A stretch of DNA of 35,083 bases, from positions 1-35,083 of the forward strand of contig CAJOIW010000021.1 of NCBI GenBank assembly GCA_905234845.1. The letters are read 5' to 3'. The notes beneath the pieces are model-generated. The model did no database searches, had not been told where the DNA came from, and saw nothing but the letters and a program-made list of their open reading frames with translations. Below, in pieces: positions 16,958 to 25,102 of the stretch (the first letter of the stretch is position 1; each line of letters begins with the position of its first letter). The DNA comes from an uncultured Prevotella sp. (lineage in GTDB: Bacteria > Bacteroidota > Bacteroidia > Bacteroidales > Bacteroidaceae). A program made the translations under genes and the position numbers.

Positions 16958-18109
16958 TTATCCTTTTTCATCCGTTGTAATCCTCATTAGGTCACTCATT
17001 ATGTCATCACTCACAAACAGCCCCTCCCGTGTGAGATGGATGTGGTTATTATCGATATTTAGTAATCCATTTGCGATGTGTTTTTTAGCATTCATCATAA
17101 GATAGTGGCGATGGTGTGGCTCAAGATTTGAAAGGCATACACCTTCTTTTGTGCGTAAAGACGTGGTAATGAGGTCATTGTATTTTGTGTCTTCGCTTAA
17201 ATATTCAACTTCTCTTGGAAGTATGTTTTGGTTTAGAGAAGTAATATATTGGTTAACGTCGGCCACGTTCCATGAGCGAGTATTTCCATCGTAGGAGTGG
17301 GCAGCTGCGCCGATGCCCAAGTAAGGAGTGCCATTCCAGTAACCAGAGTTATGCTTTGAGCGATAACCAGGACGGGCGAAGTTACTGATTTCGTAATGTT
17401 CATATCCCGCTTCGGTCAGCTTGTCCATCAGCAAGGCATACATATCGCGCCAGACCTCTTCATCGCATTCCTGAACAGCCCCCTTCTCCCGAAGTTTAAA
17501 GAGGGGGGTACATTCCTCGTACATTAGACTGTAAGCAGAGATATGTTCTACATTTAGGCACAAAGCCTTATCAATATCGACCTGCCATTCTTGGAGTGTC
17601 TGGTTAGGAAAACCAAACATCAGGTCGATGCTGATGTTTTCAATATCCGCCTTGTGTAATCGCTCAATAGCTGTCAGAGCCTGACGTGAGGTATGGCGGC
17701 GGTGGAGAAAGCGCAGCCGGCCATCGCTGAAGGTTTGTATACCCATCGACACACGGTTTACTGGTAGCCGTCTGAGTAGCCCGATAAATTCCTCCGTCAC
17801 GTCGTCGGGATTCACCTCCATCGTCACTTCAATCCCTTCGAGGACTTGGAGGGAGAACTGGTTTTCAATAATTTCAAACAGTTGCTCCAGTTGTTTTACT
17901 GATAGCTGTGAGGGTGTGCCACCTCCGAGATACACGGTAGAGAGCCCCTTTCTCATTCCCTCTAAAGATTGGATTTCAAGTTCTTTGCGTAGCGCATCCA
18001 CGTATCGGTCTTTCCACTCCGCCCCTAGCGTAGTGGAGTAAAAACCGCAATAGTAGCAACGACTCTTGCAGAAGGGGATGTGGATATAAAGGCCTGTCTT
18101 TAAACCCAT
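16958..18109 (-). CDS. hemW: HemW-like radical SAM heme chaperone
   Basis: This 383-residue protein starts YIHIPFCKSRCYYCGFYS. Cys14, Cys18 and Cys21 give the CxxxCxxC radical-SAM [4Fe-4S] motif. Further HemW features are VYLGGGTPSQL, EVNPDDVT, RVSMGIQTF, LRFLHRRHT, ISIDLMFGFPNQT, HISAYSLM, ECTPLF, YEISNFARPG and HNSGYWNGTPYLGIGAAAHSY. Such proteins were long annotated as oxygen-independent coproporphyrinogen oxidase but act as heme chaperones; the true oxidase HemN has extra features not seen here. The gene overlaps the end of the ACT-protein gene by 10 bp, so it is co-transcribed with the aryl-acid cluster. Confidence 0.92.
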   Translation of the reverse strand: MGLKTGLYIHIPFCKSRCYYCGFYSTTLGAEWKDRYVDALRKELEIQSLEGMRKGLSTVYLGGGTPSQLSVKQLEQLFEIIENQFSLQVLEGIEVTMEVNPDDVTEEFIGLLRRLPVNRVSMGIQTFSDGRLRFLHRRHTSRQALTAIERLHKADIENISIDLMFGFPNQTLQEWQVDIDKALCLNVEHISAYSLMYEECTPLFKLREKGAVQECDEEVWRDMYALLMDKLTEAGYEHYEISNFARPGYRSKHNSGYWNGTPYLGIGAAAHSYDGNTRSWNVADVNQYITSLNQNILPREVEYLSEDTKYNDLITTSLRTKEGVCLSNLEPHHRHYLMMNAKKHIANGLLNIDNNHIHLTREGLFVSDDIMSDLMRITTDEKG

Positions 18110-18528
18110 GCCGTGAGATCATCTTCAGGCACGAAGCTTAGGTCGTTTTCTATTATTGCTTGACGTGCCAATTCTGCATTGTCGGTGCGGAATACCAAAA
18201 TGCCTTTTCCTTTGAAGAGGAACGAGAACATGTAAGCAATGCTTATGTCGGCCTTGCTGAACACTTTAATTGCATCGGCGGCACGGCCAGGATGGTTATC
18301 GAGCTCTAGTGCAAAAACATCGCTCAGTGCTACTGCAATTCCTGCATTCTTTAAGCACTCGTATGCTCGTAAAGGTTCTGAACAGATGAGCCGGTAGATT
18401 CCATATTCTGCCGTGTCGGCAATAGTAGAGGCAATAATCTGGATGTTTGCCTCTTTAAGTTGGTCGAGCACTTTTATCAGCGTGCCCGATCGATTTTCGA
18501 GGAAGATTGAAAGCTGATGTATAGTCAT
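18100..18528 (-). CDS. tandem ACT-domain protein, probable amino-acid sensor
   Basis: The 142-residue protein consists of two ACT domains (about residues 1-70 and 72-142). The first starts IHQLSIFLENRSGTLIKVLDQL and the second ALELDNHPGRAADAIKVF. ACT domains bind amino acids and regulate enzymes. Short double-ACT proteins commonly accompany phenylacetate-CoA ligases and indolepyruvate oxidoreductases in anaerobes. It lies 29 bp after the ligase gene and overlaps hemW. It may report aromatic amino-acid level to the pathway (inference). No enzyme or DNA-binding domain is attached. Confidence 0.85.
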   Translation of the reverse strand: MTIHQLSIFLENRSGTLIKVLDQLKEANIQIIASTIADTAEYGIYRLICSEPLRAYECLKNAGIAVALSDVFALELDNHPGRAADAIKVFSKADISIAYMFSFLFKGKGILVFRTDNAELARQAIIENDLSFVPEDDLTAWV

Positions 18529-18557
18529 AGTATTTAAAATTTAATTAGTATGATTAA

Positions 18558-19871
18558 TTAAAACAGTTTGCGCAGGTCTCTGACTCTGACGGCTTTTTTC
18601 TCATCACTCACAGCGAGAGTTCCTTTTGGCACGAGTTTTACTTTCGGGGTTACGAGAATCTCATCTTTGAGCAGGTGTGTGACAGTTTTTTCGAGTTGCT
18701 GCAAGATAGTGAAATCATCGGTGAACAGTGCCGAAAGCTCTACCTCGACAGTCATGATGTCACCCTTATCGGTTGTCTCAAGGGTAATAAGATAGTCGGT
18801 GGAGAGTTCTTTAAATTTAAGTAGAGTTTTTTCTATTTGAATAGGGAATATGTTTACTCCCTTGAGAATAATCATGTCGTCGGAACGCCCTTGGAGCCTT
18901 GCCAGACGTTTATGGGTTCTACCGCAAGGGCAGTCGCCAGGAATTATTTTAGTCAGGTCGCGCGTGCGGTAGCGCAACAGTGGCATAGCCTCACGATTGA
19001 TCGTTGTGAGCACGAGTTCACCCAGCTCGCCGTCAGCAACAGGTTCGAGAGTTACTGGGTTTATGATCTCTACAATGAAGTAGTCTTCCCAGATATGTAG
19101 TCCGTTTTGTTCCTGACATTCAAAGGCTACACCTGGTCCCATCATCTCGGATATGCCGTATGAGTTGTAAGCTTTCACACCGAGGTTTGCTTCTATTCTC
19201 TGTCGTTGCTCTTCGCTATGTGGTTCTGCTCCGATGCAAAGGACTCTGAGCTTGGTGTCGCGTCGCGGGTCAACACCTTCCTCTTTCATTACCTCGAAAA
19301 TTCGTGAGGCGTATGATGGAATGGCGTGAAGTACGGTTGTTCCGAAATCGCGGATGAACTTTATCTGTCGTGTGGTGTTGCCAGCTGCTGCTGGTACGGT
19401 AAGCATTCCGACGCGTTCGGCACCATATTGAAATCCCAGTCCGGCGGTGAACATGCCATATCCGGCTGAGTTCTGGAATACGTCTTCAGGTCGGCTGCCC
19501 ACCATCCATAGACATCTTGCTACGGCGTTTGCCCATTCGTCGAGGTCACGTTGCGTGTGTAGTACGACCGTGGGGTTGCCGGTCGTTCCGCTTGAAGAGT
19601 GCAGTCGGGTGCAGTCTCTCATGGGCACGCATGCCAGTCCATAAGGGTAATTGTCGCGTAGATCCTCTTTAGTGGTAAATGGCAGCTTCTTCACGTCGTC
19701 GACGGTCTTTATATCGTCGGGGGTAATGCCCATCTCCTCGAATTTCTTCTTGTAGAACTGGGTATTCATGGTGTGTTGAACGGTCTTTTTGAGTCTTTCG
19801 AGCTGAAGTTTTTCCAGCTCAGAACGATTCATTGTTTCCAGTTCAGTATTGAAATAAGGATTGTATTTCAT
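18558..19871 (-). CDS. paaK: phenylacetate-CoA ligase (AMP-forming), paralogue 1
   Basis: This 437-residue adenylate-forming enzyme makes an arylacetyl-CoA from the acid, CoA and ATP with release of AMP. Landmarks are PFTTKEDLRDNYPYG, the P-loop-like HSSSGTTGNP (residues 91-100), YNSYGISEMMGPGVAFECQ, LVLTTINREAMPLLRYRTRD and the C-terminal GRSDDMIILKGVNIFP. It starts 5 bp after paralogue 2 and is followed by the ACT protein. The two ligases differ throughout, so they may prefer different aryl acids (phenyl-, hydroxyphenyl- or indoleacetate); the sequence alone does not say which. Confidence 0.92.
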   Translation of the reverse strand: MKYNPYFNTELETMNRSELEKLQLERLKKTVQHTMNTQFYKKKFEEMGITPDDIKTVDDVKKLPFTTKEDLRDNYPYGLACVPMRDCTRLHSSSGTTGNPTVVLHTQRDLDEWANAVARCLWMVGSRPEDVFQNSAGYGMFTAGLGFQYGAERVGMLTVPAAAGNTTRQIKFIRDFGTTVLHAIPSYASRIFEVMKEEGVDPRRDTKLRVLCIGAEPHSEEQRQRIEANLGVKAYNSYGISEMMGPGVAFECQEQNGLHIWEDYFIVEIINPVTLEPVADGELGELVLTTINREAMPLLRYRTRDLTKIIPGDCPCGRTHKRLARLQGRSDDMIILKGVNIFPIQIEKTLLKFKELSTDYLITLETTDKGDIMTVEVELSALFTDDFTILQQLEKTVTHLLKDEILVTPKVKLVPKGTLAVSDEKKAVRVRDLRKLF

Positions 19872-19876
19872 GTTTT

Positions 19877-21184
19877 TTAAAATTTCCTATTGTCAATAAC
19901 GTGGGAGCTCTTTCCCTGGCTTCGCTCGATAGTGTTGGGTGCTTTGAGCTTTACTTTGGCCGAGATGCTGAGCACACTCTTCAACTTGCTGGCCAGTTTC
20001 TTTTCGAGAGCATCAACAGCAGCCGGCGTGTCGAACATACCTGTGATGTACTCTGGTCTGAGCTCCACCTGAACTTGCAGTGTGTCGAGATTTTTCACGC
20101 GATCTACGACAAGCACGTAGTGCGGTGCAAATTCGGGCATAGAAAGCACGACACTCTCGACCTGCGACGGGAAAACGTTTATTCCTCTGATGATTAGCAT
20201 GTCGTCGGAACGGCCTTCTATTCGTCCCATGCGTACTGCCGTACGGCCGCAATCGCATGTGCCGGGTATGAGCGAGCATAGGTCGCGTGTGCGATAGCGT
20301 AATACGGGCATGCCTTCCTTTGTGAGTGTTGTAAACACCAGTTCACCTTTCTGGCCGGCAGGGAGTGGCTCAAGTGTTACGGGATTTATTATCTCGGGAT
20401 AGAAATGGTCTTCGCAGATGTGGGAGCCGTGCTGCATCTGGCACTCGTAGCTTACGCCTGGCCCCATCACTTCGGATAATCCATAAATGTTGAAGCCTTT
20501 CAGCCCTAGGCGTTCCTGTATTTCTTTTCTCATGCTCTCTGTCCATGGCTCTGCTCCGAATGCGCCGACGCGTAGTTTTATCTGGTCGCGCGTAATGCCC
20601 ATGCGGTCCATGGTCTCGGCCAGATAGAGTGCGTATGAGGGCGTGCATGCGATGCCAGTTATGCCAAGGTCACGAATAAGTCGGAGGTGTTTTTCTGTAT
20701 TGCCTGTCGATGCCGGTACTACCGATGCGCCAATGTGCTCCACTCCGTAGTGGGCTCCAAGCCCGCCGGTGAACAGTCCGTAGCCGTATCCCACAGAAAA
20801 GATGTCATTTCGCGTGATACTGAAAGCTGTAAGACTACGAGCGATACACTCGCTCCATATGCCGATGTCCTTTCGTGTATAGCCCACGATGGTTGGTTTT
20901 CCTGTTGTTCCGCTTGAGGCGTGCACGCGTATAATTTGACTTTGTGGTGCGGCCTGTAGCCCGAATGGGTAATTATCGCGCAGGTCTTTTTTCGTTGTGA
21001 AAGGCAGTTTCTGGATATCTTCAATTGTTTGAATATCATCAGGCCTGATGTCCAACTCCTGCAACTTGTTGCGATAGAACGGCACATTGTGGTATACGTA
21101 TTCTACGATTTTATGAAGCCGCTTGCCTTGCAGGGCGCTCATTTCGTCGCGGCTCATGCATTCCTTATTGGTATTCCAAATCAT
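19877..21184 (-). CDS. paaK: phenylacetate-CoA ligase (AMP-forming), paralogue 2
   Basis: This 435-residue enzyme is the second PaaK family member in tandem. Shared landmarks are PFTTKKDLRDNYPFG, SSGTTGKPT (residues 90-98), FNIYGLSEVMGPGVSYECQ, LVFTTLTKEGMPVLRYRTRD and GRSDDMLIIRGINVFPSQVE. The start MIWNTNKECM lies 22 bp after the aminotransferase stop. It is expected to activate an arylacetate to the CoA thioester feeding IorAB in the reductive direction. Its relation to paralogue 1 looks like an old duplication with split specificity (inference). Confidence 0.92.
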   Translation of the reverse strand: MIWNTNKECMSRDEMSALQGKRLHKIVEYVYHNVPFYRNKLQELDIRPDDIQTIEDIQKLPFTTKKDLRDNYPFGLQAAPQSQIIRVHASSGTTGKPTIVGYTRKDIGIWSECIARSLTAFSITRNDIFSVGYGYGLFTGGLGAHYGVEHIGASVVPASTGNTEKHLRLIRDLGITGIACTPSYALYLAETMDRMGITRDQIKLRVGAFGAEPWTESMRKEIQERLGLKGFNIYGLSEVMGPGVSYECQMQHGSHICEDHFYPEIINPVTLEPLPAGQKGELVFTTLTKEGMPVLRYRTRDLCSLIPGTCDCGRTAVRMGRIEGRSDDMLIIRGINVFPSQVESVVLSMPEFAPHYVLVVDRVKNLDTLQVQVELRPEYITGMFDTPAAVDALEKKLASKLKSVLSISAKVKLKAPNTIERSQGKSSHVIDNRKF

Positions 21185-21206
21185 TCTCTTTTAAAAAGTT
21201 ATGAAG

Positions 21207-22526
21207 TTAAGAAATTAAGGGGTTATTTGTTTCAAAAATTCTCATTCTTTCCTCCAGCCACTCGTACTGGTGGTCTTCAATGAACGAGGTGCACACTCTC
21301 AAACCTTCCTGCTCTGAGCCTGTGGTAATGAGACATATAGCCGATACTCCGTAGTACATGAGCTCGCGGGCCAGTTGTCCACTTGTCATTCCTGGATAGC
21401 CGATGGTGAAGTAGAAGCCGTCAGCGACAGGACGGTCGAGGTCACGGTCATAGACGATATGGAATCCGTGGCGAGTGAAGATGTCCTTCAGTCGCCTTGC
21501 CCTGTCGCCATAGGTTTTTACCTCGTTGCGGAAATTATATTCTCCGTCGGCCGCGGCTCTCATCATTTCGGCCATGGCGTATTGTGCGGAATGGCTTGTG
21601 CCGCTACTCAGCGCGTAGAGCATTCGTGTGGAGAAGACCAGTCCGAAGGGCAGCCCCTCGTAGCGGTTGGCGAGGTCGTCGTAGTGTCGGAAGAAAAGTT
21701 TGTCGGAGATGCATGTCACGCCTATACGCTCTCCAGCGTAGCTGAAGGCTTTCGAGCCGCTTATGAGCAAGATATAGTTATCGGTGTAATGTGCCACCGA
21801 TGGTTGGTAGGGCGGTTGGTAGGGCTGCCCTAAATCTTGGCGGAAGTCCATTGCGAAATATGCGAGGTCTTCCATGACGATGGCATCGTATCGGGTTGCC
21901 AGTTCTCCGATGGCCTGCAGCTCGCTCTCTGTGAGGCATACCCACGATGGGTTGTTGGGGTTTGAATATACGATAGCGCACACATTTCCTTTTGTGAGGT
22001 AGCTCTCTATCTTCGGTGCGAGTTTGTCGCCGCGATAGTCATAGACGTCGAAAGTCTCATACTTGAGTCCGAGCACCTGTAACTGCATTTTCTGAACGGG
22101 AAAGCCCGGGTCGATGAACAGGATGGTGTCTTTGTTTCTGTCGGCCTGCGAGCAGGTGAGGAACGAGGCGAATGTGCCCTGCATGGACCCGCACACCGGG
22201 ATGCATCCGTTGGCATCGATGTCTATGTTGATGAATGCTTTGACAAAGCGTGAGGCTTGTCTCTTCAGCTCAGGCAGTCCTTGGATGTCGGGGTATGCGT
22301 GTGCGATGCCGCCCTGTAGGGCTTTTATCTGTGCGTCGACGCCTACCTGTGCGGCGGGCAGGCCTGGGATGCCCATCTCCATTTTAATGAACCCGACGCC
22401 GCTTTGCTGCTCGGCCATGGCTGCCACTTGCTTTACCTCGCGTATGGTTGCCTTGGCAAAATCGTCGATGCCGAGTTGTGCGATGAGGCTGTCGATGATT
22501 TCTCTCTTAATCGGTGTTGGCTCCAT
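21207..22526 (-). CDS. class I/II (fold type I) PLP-dependent aminotransferase
   Basis: The frame opens with a TTG at 22538, but the ATG at 22526 (MEPTPIKRE) follows GGAAAAGAG and is preferred, giving 439 residues. PLP-binding features are SNPNNPSWVCLTESEL, VMEDLAYFAMDF (Asp and Tyr contacts) and the Schiff-base lysine in LLISGSKAFSYAGERIG, while the start is shared with alanine/aspartate-type enzymes (MEMGIPGLPA). It overlaps the iorB end by 20 bp. Arylpyruvate-aromatic amino acid transamination is the role suggested by its neighbours. Substrate specificity is inferred from context only. Confidence 0.88.
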   Translation of the reverse strand: MEPTPIKREIIDSLIAQLGIDDFAKATIREVKQVAAMAEQQSGVGFIKMEMGIPGLPAAQVGVDAQIKALQGGIAHAYPDIQGLPELKRQASRFVKAFINIDIDANGCIPVCGSMQGTFASFLTCSQADRNKDTILFIDPGFPVQKMQLQVLGLKYETFDVYDYRGDKLAPKIESYLTKGNVCAIVYSNPNNPSWVCLTESELQAIGELATRYDAIVMEDLAYFAMDFRQDLGQPYQPPYQPSVAHYTDNYILLISGSKAFSYAGERIGVTCISDKLFFRHYDDLANRYEGLPFGLVFSTRMLYALSSGTSHSAQYAMAEMMRAAADGEYNFRNEVKTYGDRARRLKDIFTRHGFHIVYDRDLDRPVADGFYFTIGYPGMTSGQLARELMYYGVSAICLITTGSEQEGLRVCTSFIEDHQYEWLEERMRIFETNNPLIS

Positions 22527-23088
22527 TCTCTTTTCCAAGTTTCAATGCTTTAAGGTTGTCGTCAACGATTTTCTCGCCTTTTCGTGCGAATACGCGGCGT
22601 ATGGCATCCTCTAGCTTGTCGTATTCTATTCCTATCGTGGCCTGTGCCGCACCAAGGAGAATCATGTTTGCCGAGCGCGGGATATTGTTGTCGCGTGCCA
22701 TTGTTTCGATGTCGATGCTCACAACGTGGGGCAGCTTTGAGAGAGCCGCGTTTAGTTCGGCCTCGTTGGGATAGTTGCTGATGTTCTTGAATGGTGTACT
22801 CGAGGTGATGACCCATCCGTCGTTTCTCAAGTATGGCAGATAGCGCAACGCCTCCATAGGCTCCATGGATATGATGACGTTTGCGGAGCCTTTCGGGATG
22901 AGGTCGCTGTAGATGGGTTCCGACGATATGCGGAGGTTCGATTGTACATTGCCTCCTCGTTGGCTCATGCCGTGCACCTCGGCTTGTTTGATGTATAGGT
23001 TTTCGTTCATGGCGGCCTCGCCGATGATTGCGGCTATCGAGAGTATTCCTTGTCCGCCGACGCCGCAAAGTATGATGTCTGTTTTCAT
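22507..23088 (-). CDS. iorB: indolepyruvate oxidoreductase subunit beta
   Basis: The open frame extends to 23130 inside iorA, but MKTDIILCGVGGQG at 23088 is the standard start and overlaps the iorA stop as ATGA. The result is 193 residues. It is the gamma-domain subunit of the 2-oxoacid oxidoreductase superfamily (CGVGGQGI at residues 7-14, AEVHGMSQRGGNVQS). With IorA it interconverts arylpyruvate + CoA and aryl-CoA + CO2. There is no iron-sulfur motif in this subunit. It is translationally coupled to iorA and overlaps the aminotransferase. Confidence 0.93.
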   Translation of the reverse strand: MKTDIILCGVGGQGILSIAAIIGEAAMNENLYIKQAEVHGMSQRGGNVQSNLRISSEPIYSDLIPKGSANVIISMEPMEALRYLPYLRNDGWVITSSTPFKNISNYPNEAELNAALSKLPHVVSIDIETMARDNNIPRSANMILLGAAQATIGIEYDKLEDAIRRVFARKGEKIVDDNLKALKLGKENGANTD

Positions 23089-24755
23089 TTTTTCTTTTCT
23101 TTCAAGTGTCTTTGAAGGGTCTGCATGCATTCGCGGCGCGGGATGATGACTGAGGTGCCGTGATAGTTTATCTCGTTGCGGATGGTTTCGGTTATCTGGG
23201 GCATGTTCTTCGGTAGCGGGACGACGACGTGGATGTGGTCGTCACTGATGCCGAGACCTCGGCAGATGGCCTCATACTTGTTTGTTCCAGCTGAGTCTTG
23301 CCCGCCTGTCATGCCTGTGGTGAGGTTGTCGCTGATGATAACCGTGATGTCGGCGTTCTCGTTGATGGCGTCGAGTAGTCCGGTCATTCCGCTGTGTGTG
23401 AAGGTTGAGTCGCCTATTACCGCCACGGCAGGCCACTGTCCCGCGTCGGCGGCACCTTTTGCCATTGTTATCGATGCGCCCATATCGACACACGAGTGAA
23501 TAGCGCGGTAGGGTGGCAGGAAGCCGAGGGTGTAGCAGCCGATATCGCCGAACACGCGGGCGTTCTCATATTCCTTGAGCACTTCGTTGAGGGCTGCGTA
23601 GACATCTCGGTGACCGCAGCCTCGGCATAGAGCCGGTGGGCGGGGAACGACCACGTTGGATGAGGGATTGTTATTATTCTCTTGCTCTTTGCTCGTAGCT
23701 CCTTGTCCCTCAAAAATTGCTTTTTTCACTGAGTCGGGAGTGAGTTCGCCTGTTCGCGGGAGTGTGCCGTCCATGCGTCCGAGAATTTTGTGCGAGTCGG
23801 AGATGCCACGCACCATGTCTTCTACAAAAGGTTGCCCTTCCTCTGCGATGAGCACCTTTTCGCAGTTGTCGACGAGCTCTCTCACCAATCGTCGGGGCAA
23901 GGGATATCGCGATATTTTCAGGAGAGGGTAGGGGATCCCCCCTTCCAGCCTCCCCGAAAGGGAGGAGAAACTTTCCATCACATAGTTGTAGGCTATGCCG
24001 CAGGCGATAATGCCGAGTTTAGGTGAGTGATGGTTAGCATTCTTTTGCTCTTTGTCCCTTGTCCCTTGTCCCTGTATGATTGTTGCCTTCTCGACGTCGC
24101 GCTCAAGGGTTGCCTGCTGGTTTATGACTTTCTCGTTGCGTCGGCGTGCGTTGGCGGGCAGTAGTACCCAGTCGCTGGCCTCGGCATTGTAGTTCAGAGT
24201 GTTCTCCTTGCGGGCTTCTTCGCGTACCTCCACCACGGCGCGGCTGTGGGCGATGCGCGTGGTGACACGCATGAGCACGGGTAGCCGTTGTTGTTCGGAG
24301 TAGTCGAACGCCACGGCCATCATGTCGTAGGCCTCCTGCTGGTCTGAGGGCTCAAAGGTGGGAATCATGGCAAACTTGCCGTAGAAGCGCGAGTCCTGTT
24401 CGTCTTGTGAGGAGTGCATTGATGGGTCGTCGGCCACGAGTACAACGACTCCGCCATTGACACCCGTCATGCCACTGTTCACAAACGGGTCGGCACAGAC
24501 GTTCAGACCTACGTGCTTCATGCATACCAGTGCCCGCTTGCCCATGAACGACATGCCGAGGGCCTCTTCCATGGCGGTCTTCTCGTTTACCGACCATCGG
24601 CTGTGCAGGCCGCGCCGGACTGCGATGTCATTGCGCTGAATAAACTCGGTAATCTCTGTAGAGGGAGTGCCTGGATAGGCATAGACCCCCGACAATCCCG
24701 CGTGTATCGCCCCCAGTGCAATGGCTTCGTCGCCAAGTAACATTCTTTTTACCAT
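23085..24755 (-). CDS. iorA: indolepyruvate oxidoreductase subunit alpha, lacking the C-terminal ferredoxin domain
   Basis: This 556-residue subunit carries the pyruvate-ferredoxin-type PYR domain (AGLSGVYAYPGTPSTEITEF), the substrate region EEALGMSFMGKRALVCMKHVGLN, CRGCGHRD and the TPP-binding GDSTFTHSGMTGLLDAINEN with VIISDN. The usual archaeal IorA ends in two [4Fe-4S] motifs. Here the chain stops at RRECMQTLQRHLKEKKK, with no CxxCxxC anywhere. Bacteroidetes homologues as I recall share this short form. Three short repeat-derived inserts interrupt the middle at variable linkers (DNA 24039-24073, 23932-23971 and 23676-23710), all in frame. The promoter lies at 24825-24856. AAGGA precedes the start. 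Confidence 0.9.
   Translation of the reverse strand: MVKRMLLGDEAIALGAIHAGLSGVYAYPGTPSTEITEFIQRNDIAVRRGLHSRWSVNEKTAMEEALGMSFMGKRALVCMKHVGLNVCADPFVNSGMTGVNGGVVVLVADDPSMHSSQDEQDSRFYGKFAMIPTFEPSDQQEAYDMMAVAFDYSEQQRLPVLMRVTTRIAHSRAVVEVREEARKENTLNYNAEASDWVLLPANARRRNEKVINQQATLERDVEKATIIQGQGTRDKEQKNANHHSPKLGIIACGIAYNYVMESFSSLSGRLEGGIPYPLLKISRYPLPRRLVRELVDNCEKVLIAEEGQPFVEDMVRGISDSHKILGRMDGTLPRTGELTPDSVKKAIFEGQGATSKEQENNNNPSSNVVVPRPPALCRGCGHRDVYAALNEVLKEYENARVFGDIGCYTLGFLPPYRAIHSCVDMGASITMAKGAADAGQWPAVAVIGDSTFTHSGMTGLLDAINENADITVIISDNLTTGMTGGQDSAGTNKYEAICRGLGISDDHIHVVVPLPKNMPQITETIRNEINYHGTSVIIPRRECMQTLQRHLKEKKK
23676..23710. repeat. (TTGTCCC)-type repeat inside iorA, copy B
   Basis: These 35 nt match 24039-24073 at 28 of 35 positions (plus-strand ATTCTCTTGCTCTTTG at the left end, CTCCTTGTCCCT at the right). 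The copies are 363 nt apart, exactly 121 codons, so both are read in the same frame and encode related peptides (EGQGATSKEQENNN here). Confidence 0.7.
23932..23971. repeat. GC-rich palindromic repeat inside iorA, copy 2
   Basis: The plus strand AGGGGATCCCCCC followed by CCTCCCC-G-AAAGGGAGG aligns with the intergenic copy at 5703-5750. In the iorA frame it encodes part of SSLSGRLEGGIPYPLL. The neighbouring YPLLKISRYPLP looks like native protein, so the glycine-rich part appears to be an insertion. Confidence 0.55.
24039..24073. repeat. (TTGTCCC)3 repeat inside iorA, copy A
   Basis: Three perfect tandem TTGTCCC units (24052-24072) sit at the end of ATTCTTTTGCTC. Copy B is at 23676-23710. In the coding frame this gives the linker peptide IIQGQGTRDKEQKNAN, comparable with EGQGATSKEQENNN from copy B. 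Confidence 0.75.
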
Positions 24756-24788
24756 GCTATATCCTTGTTACAATTTGTTACTCAATTG

Positions 24789-24812
24789 CCGAAAATAATT
24801 CACTATTTTCGG
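24789..24812 (-). promoter_or_regulatory. hairpin in the ior operon leader
   Basis: CCGAAAATA (24789-24797) and TATTTTCGG (24804-24812) are perfect 9-bp arms around ATTCAC. The hairpin lies just after the expected transcription start and about 35 nt before the iorA start codon. It may be an operator or an RNA leader element. Confidence 0.5.
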
Positions 24813-24824
24813 TAAAATCAGCTG

Positions 24825-24856
24825 CAAAGTTACAAAAAAAACGAGAGCAGAACAAA
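24825..24856 (-). promoter_or_regulatory. ior operon promoter
   Basis: On the minus strand TTTG (24856-24853), exactly 20 nt, then TAACTTTG (24832-24825) match the Bacteroidetes consensus perfectly. The leader to iorA would be about 65 nt. Confidence 0.8.
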
Positions 24857-24904
24857 ATAAAACTCGTTTATTTTTATGCGAAGGTCGCTGCCTATGGGGG
24901 AAAT

Positions 24905-24940
24905 GTTAAAATCGGATGTTCTCGTGATGAGAATTTTAAC
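24905..24940. repeat. nested inverted repeat
   Basis: GTTAAAAT (24905-24912) pairs with ATTTTAAC (24933-24940), and TTCTC (24919-24923) pairs with GAGAA (24929-24933) around GTGAT. The inner part resembles the hairpin at 12994-13013. Confidence 0.45.
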
Positions 24941-25102
24941 GTGCGTAAACGTACGAAAATAGTATGGTGGGCAGTTGTTCCACGAAGGCAAAAAAGAGCG
25001 ATTGTGGGAGGGTTTTTCCAAAGTGTTGTCAGTCAGCGGGTTGCGTGTTACGTAAGAACTGGAAACCATACTTCTCACTTCTTACTTTTCACTTTTACTT
25101 CT

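Noticed and set aside
17479..17509. C-rich/G-rich run inside hemW resembling the GC-rich palindromic repeat
   Set aside because: The encoded TPLFKLREKG matches the normal HemW sequence at that place, so it looks native and not inserted.
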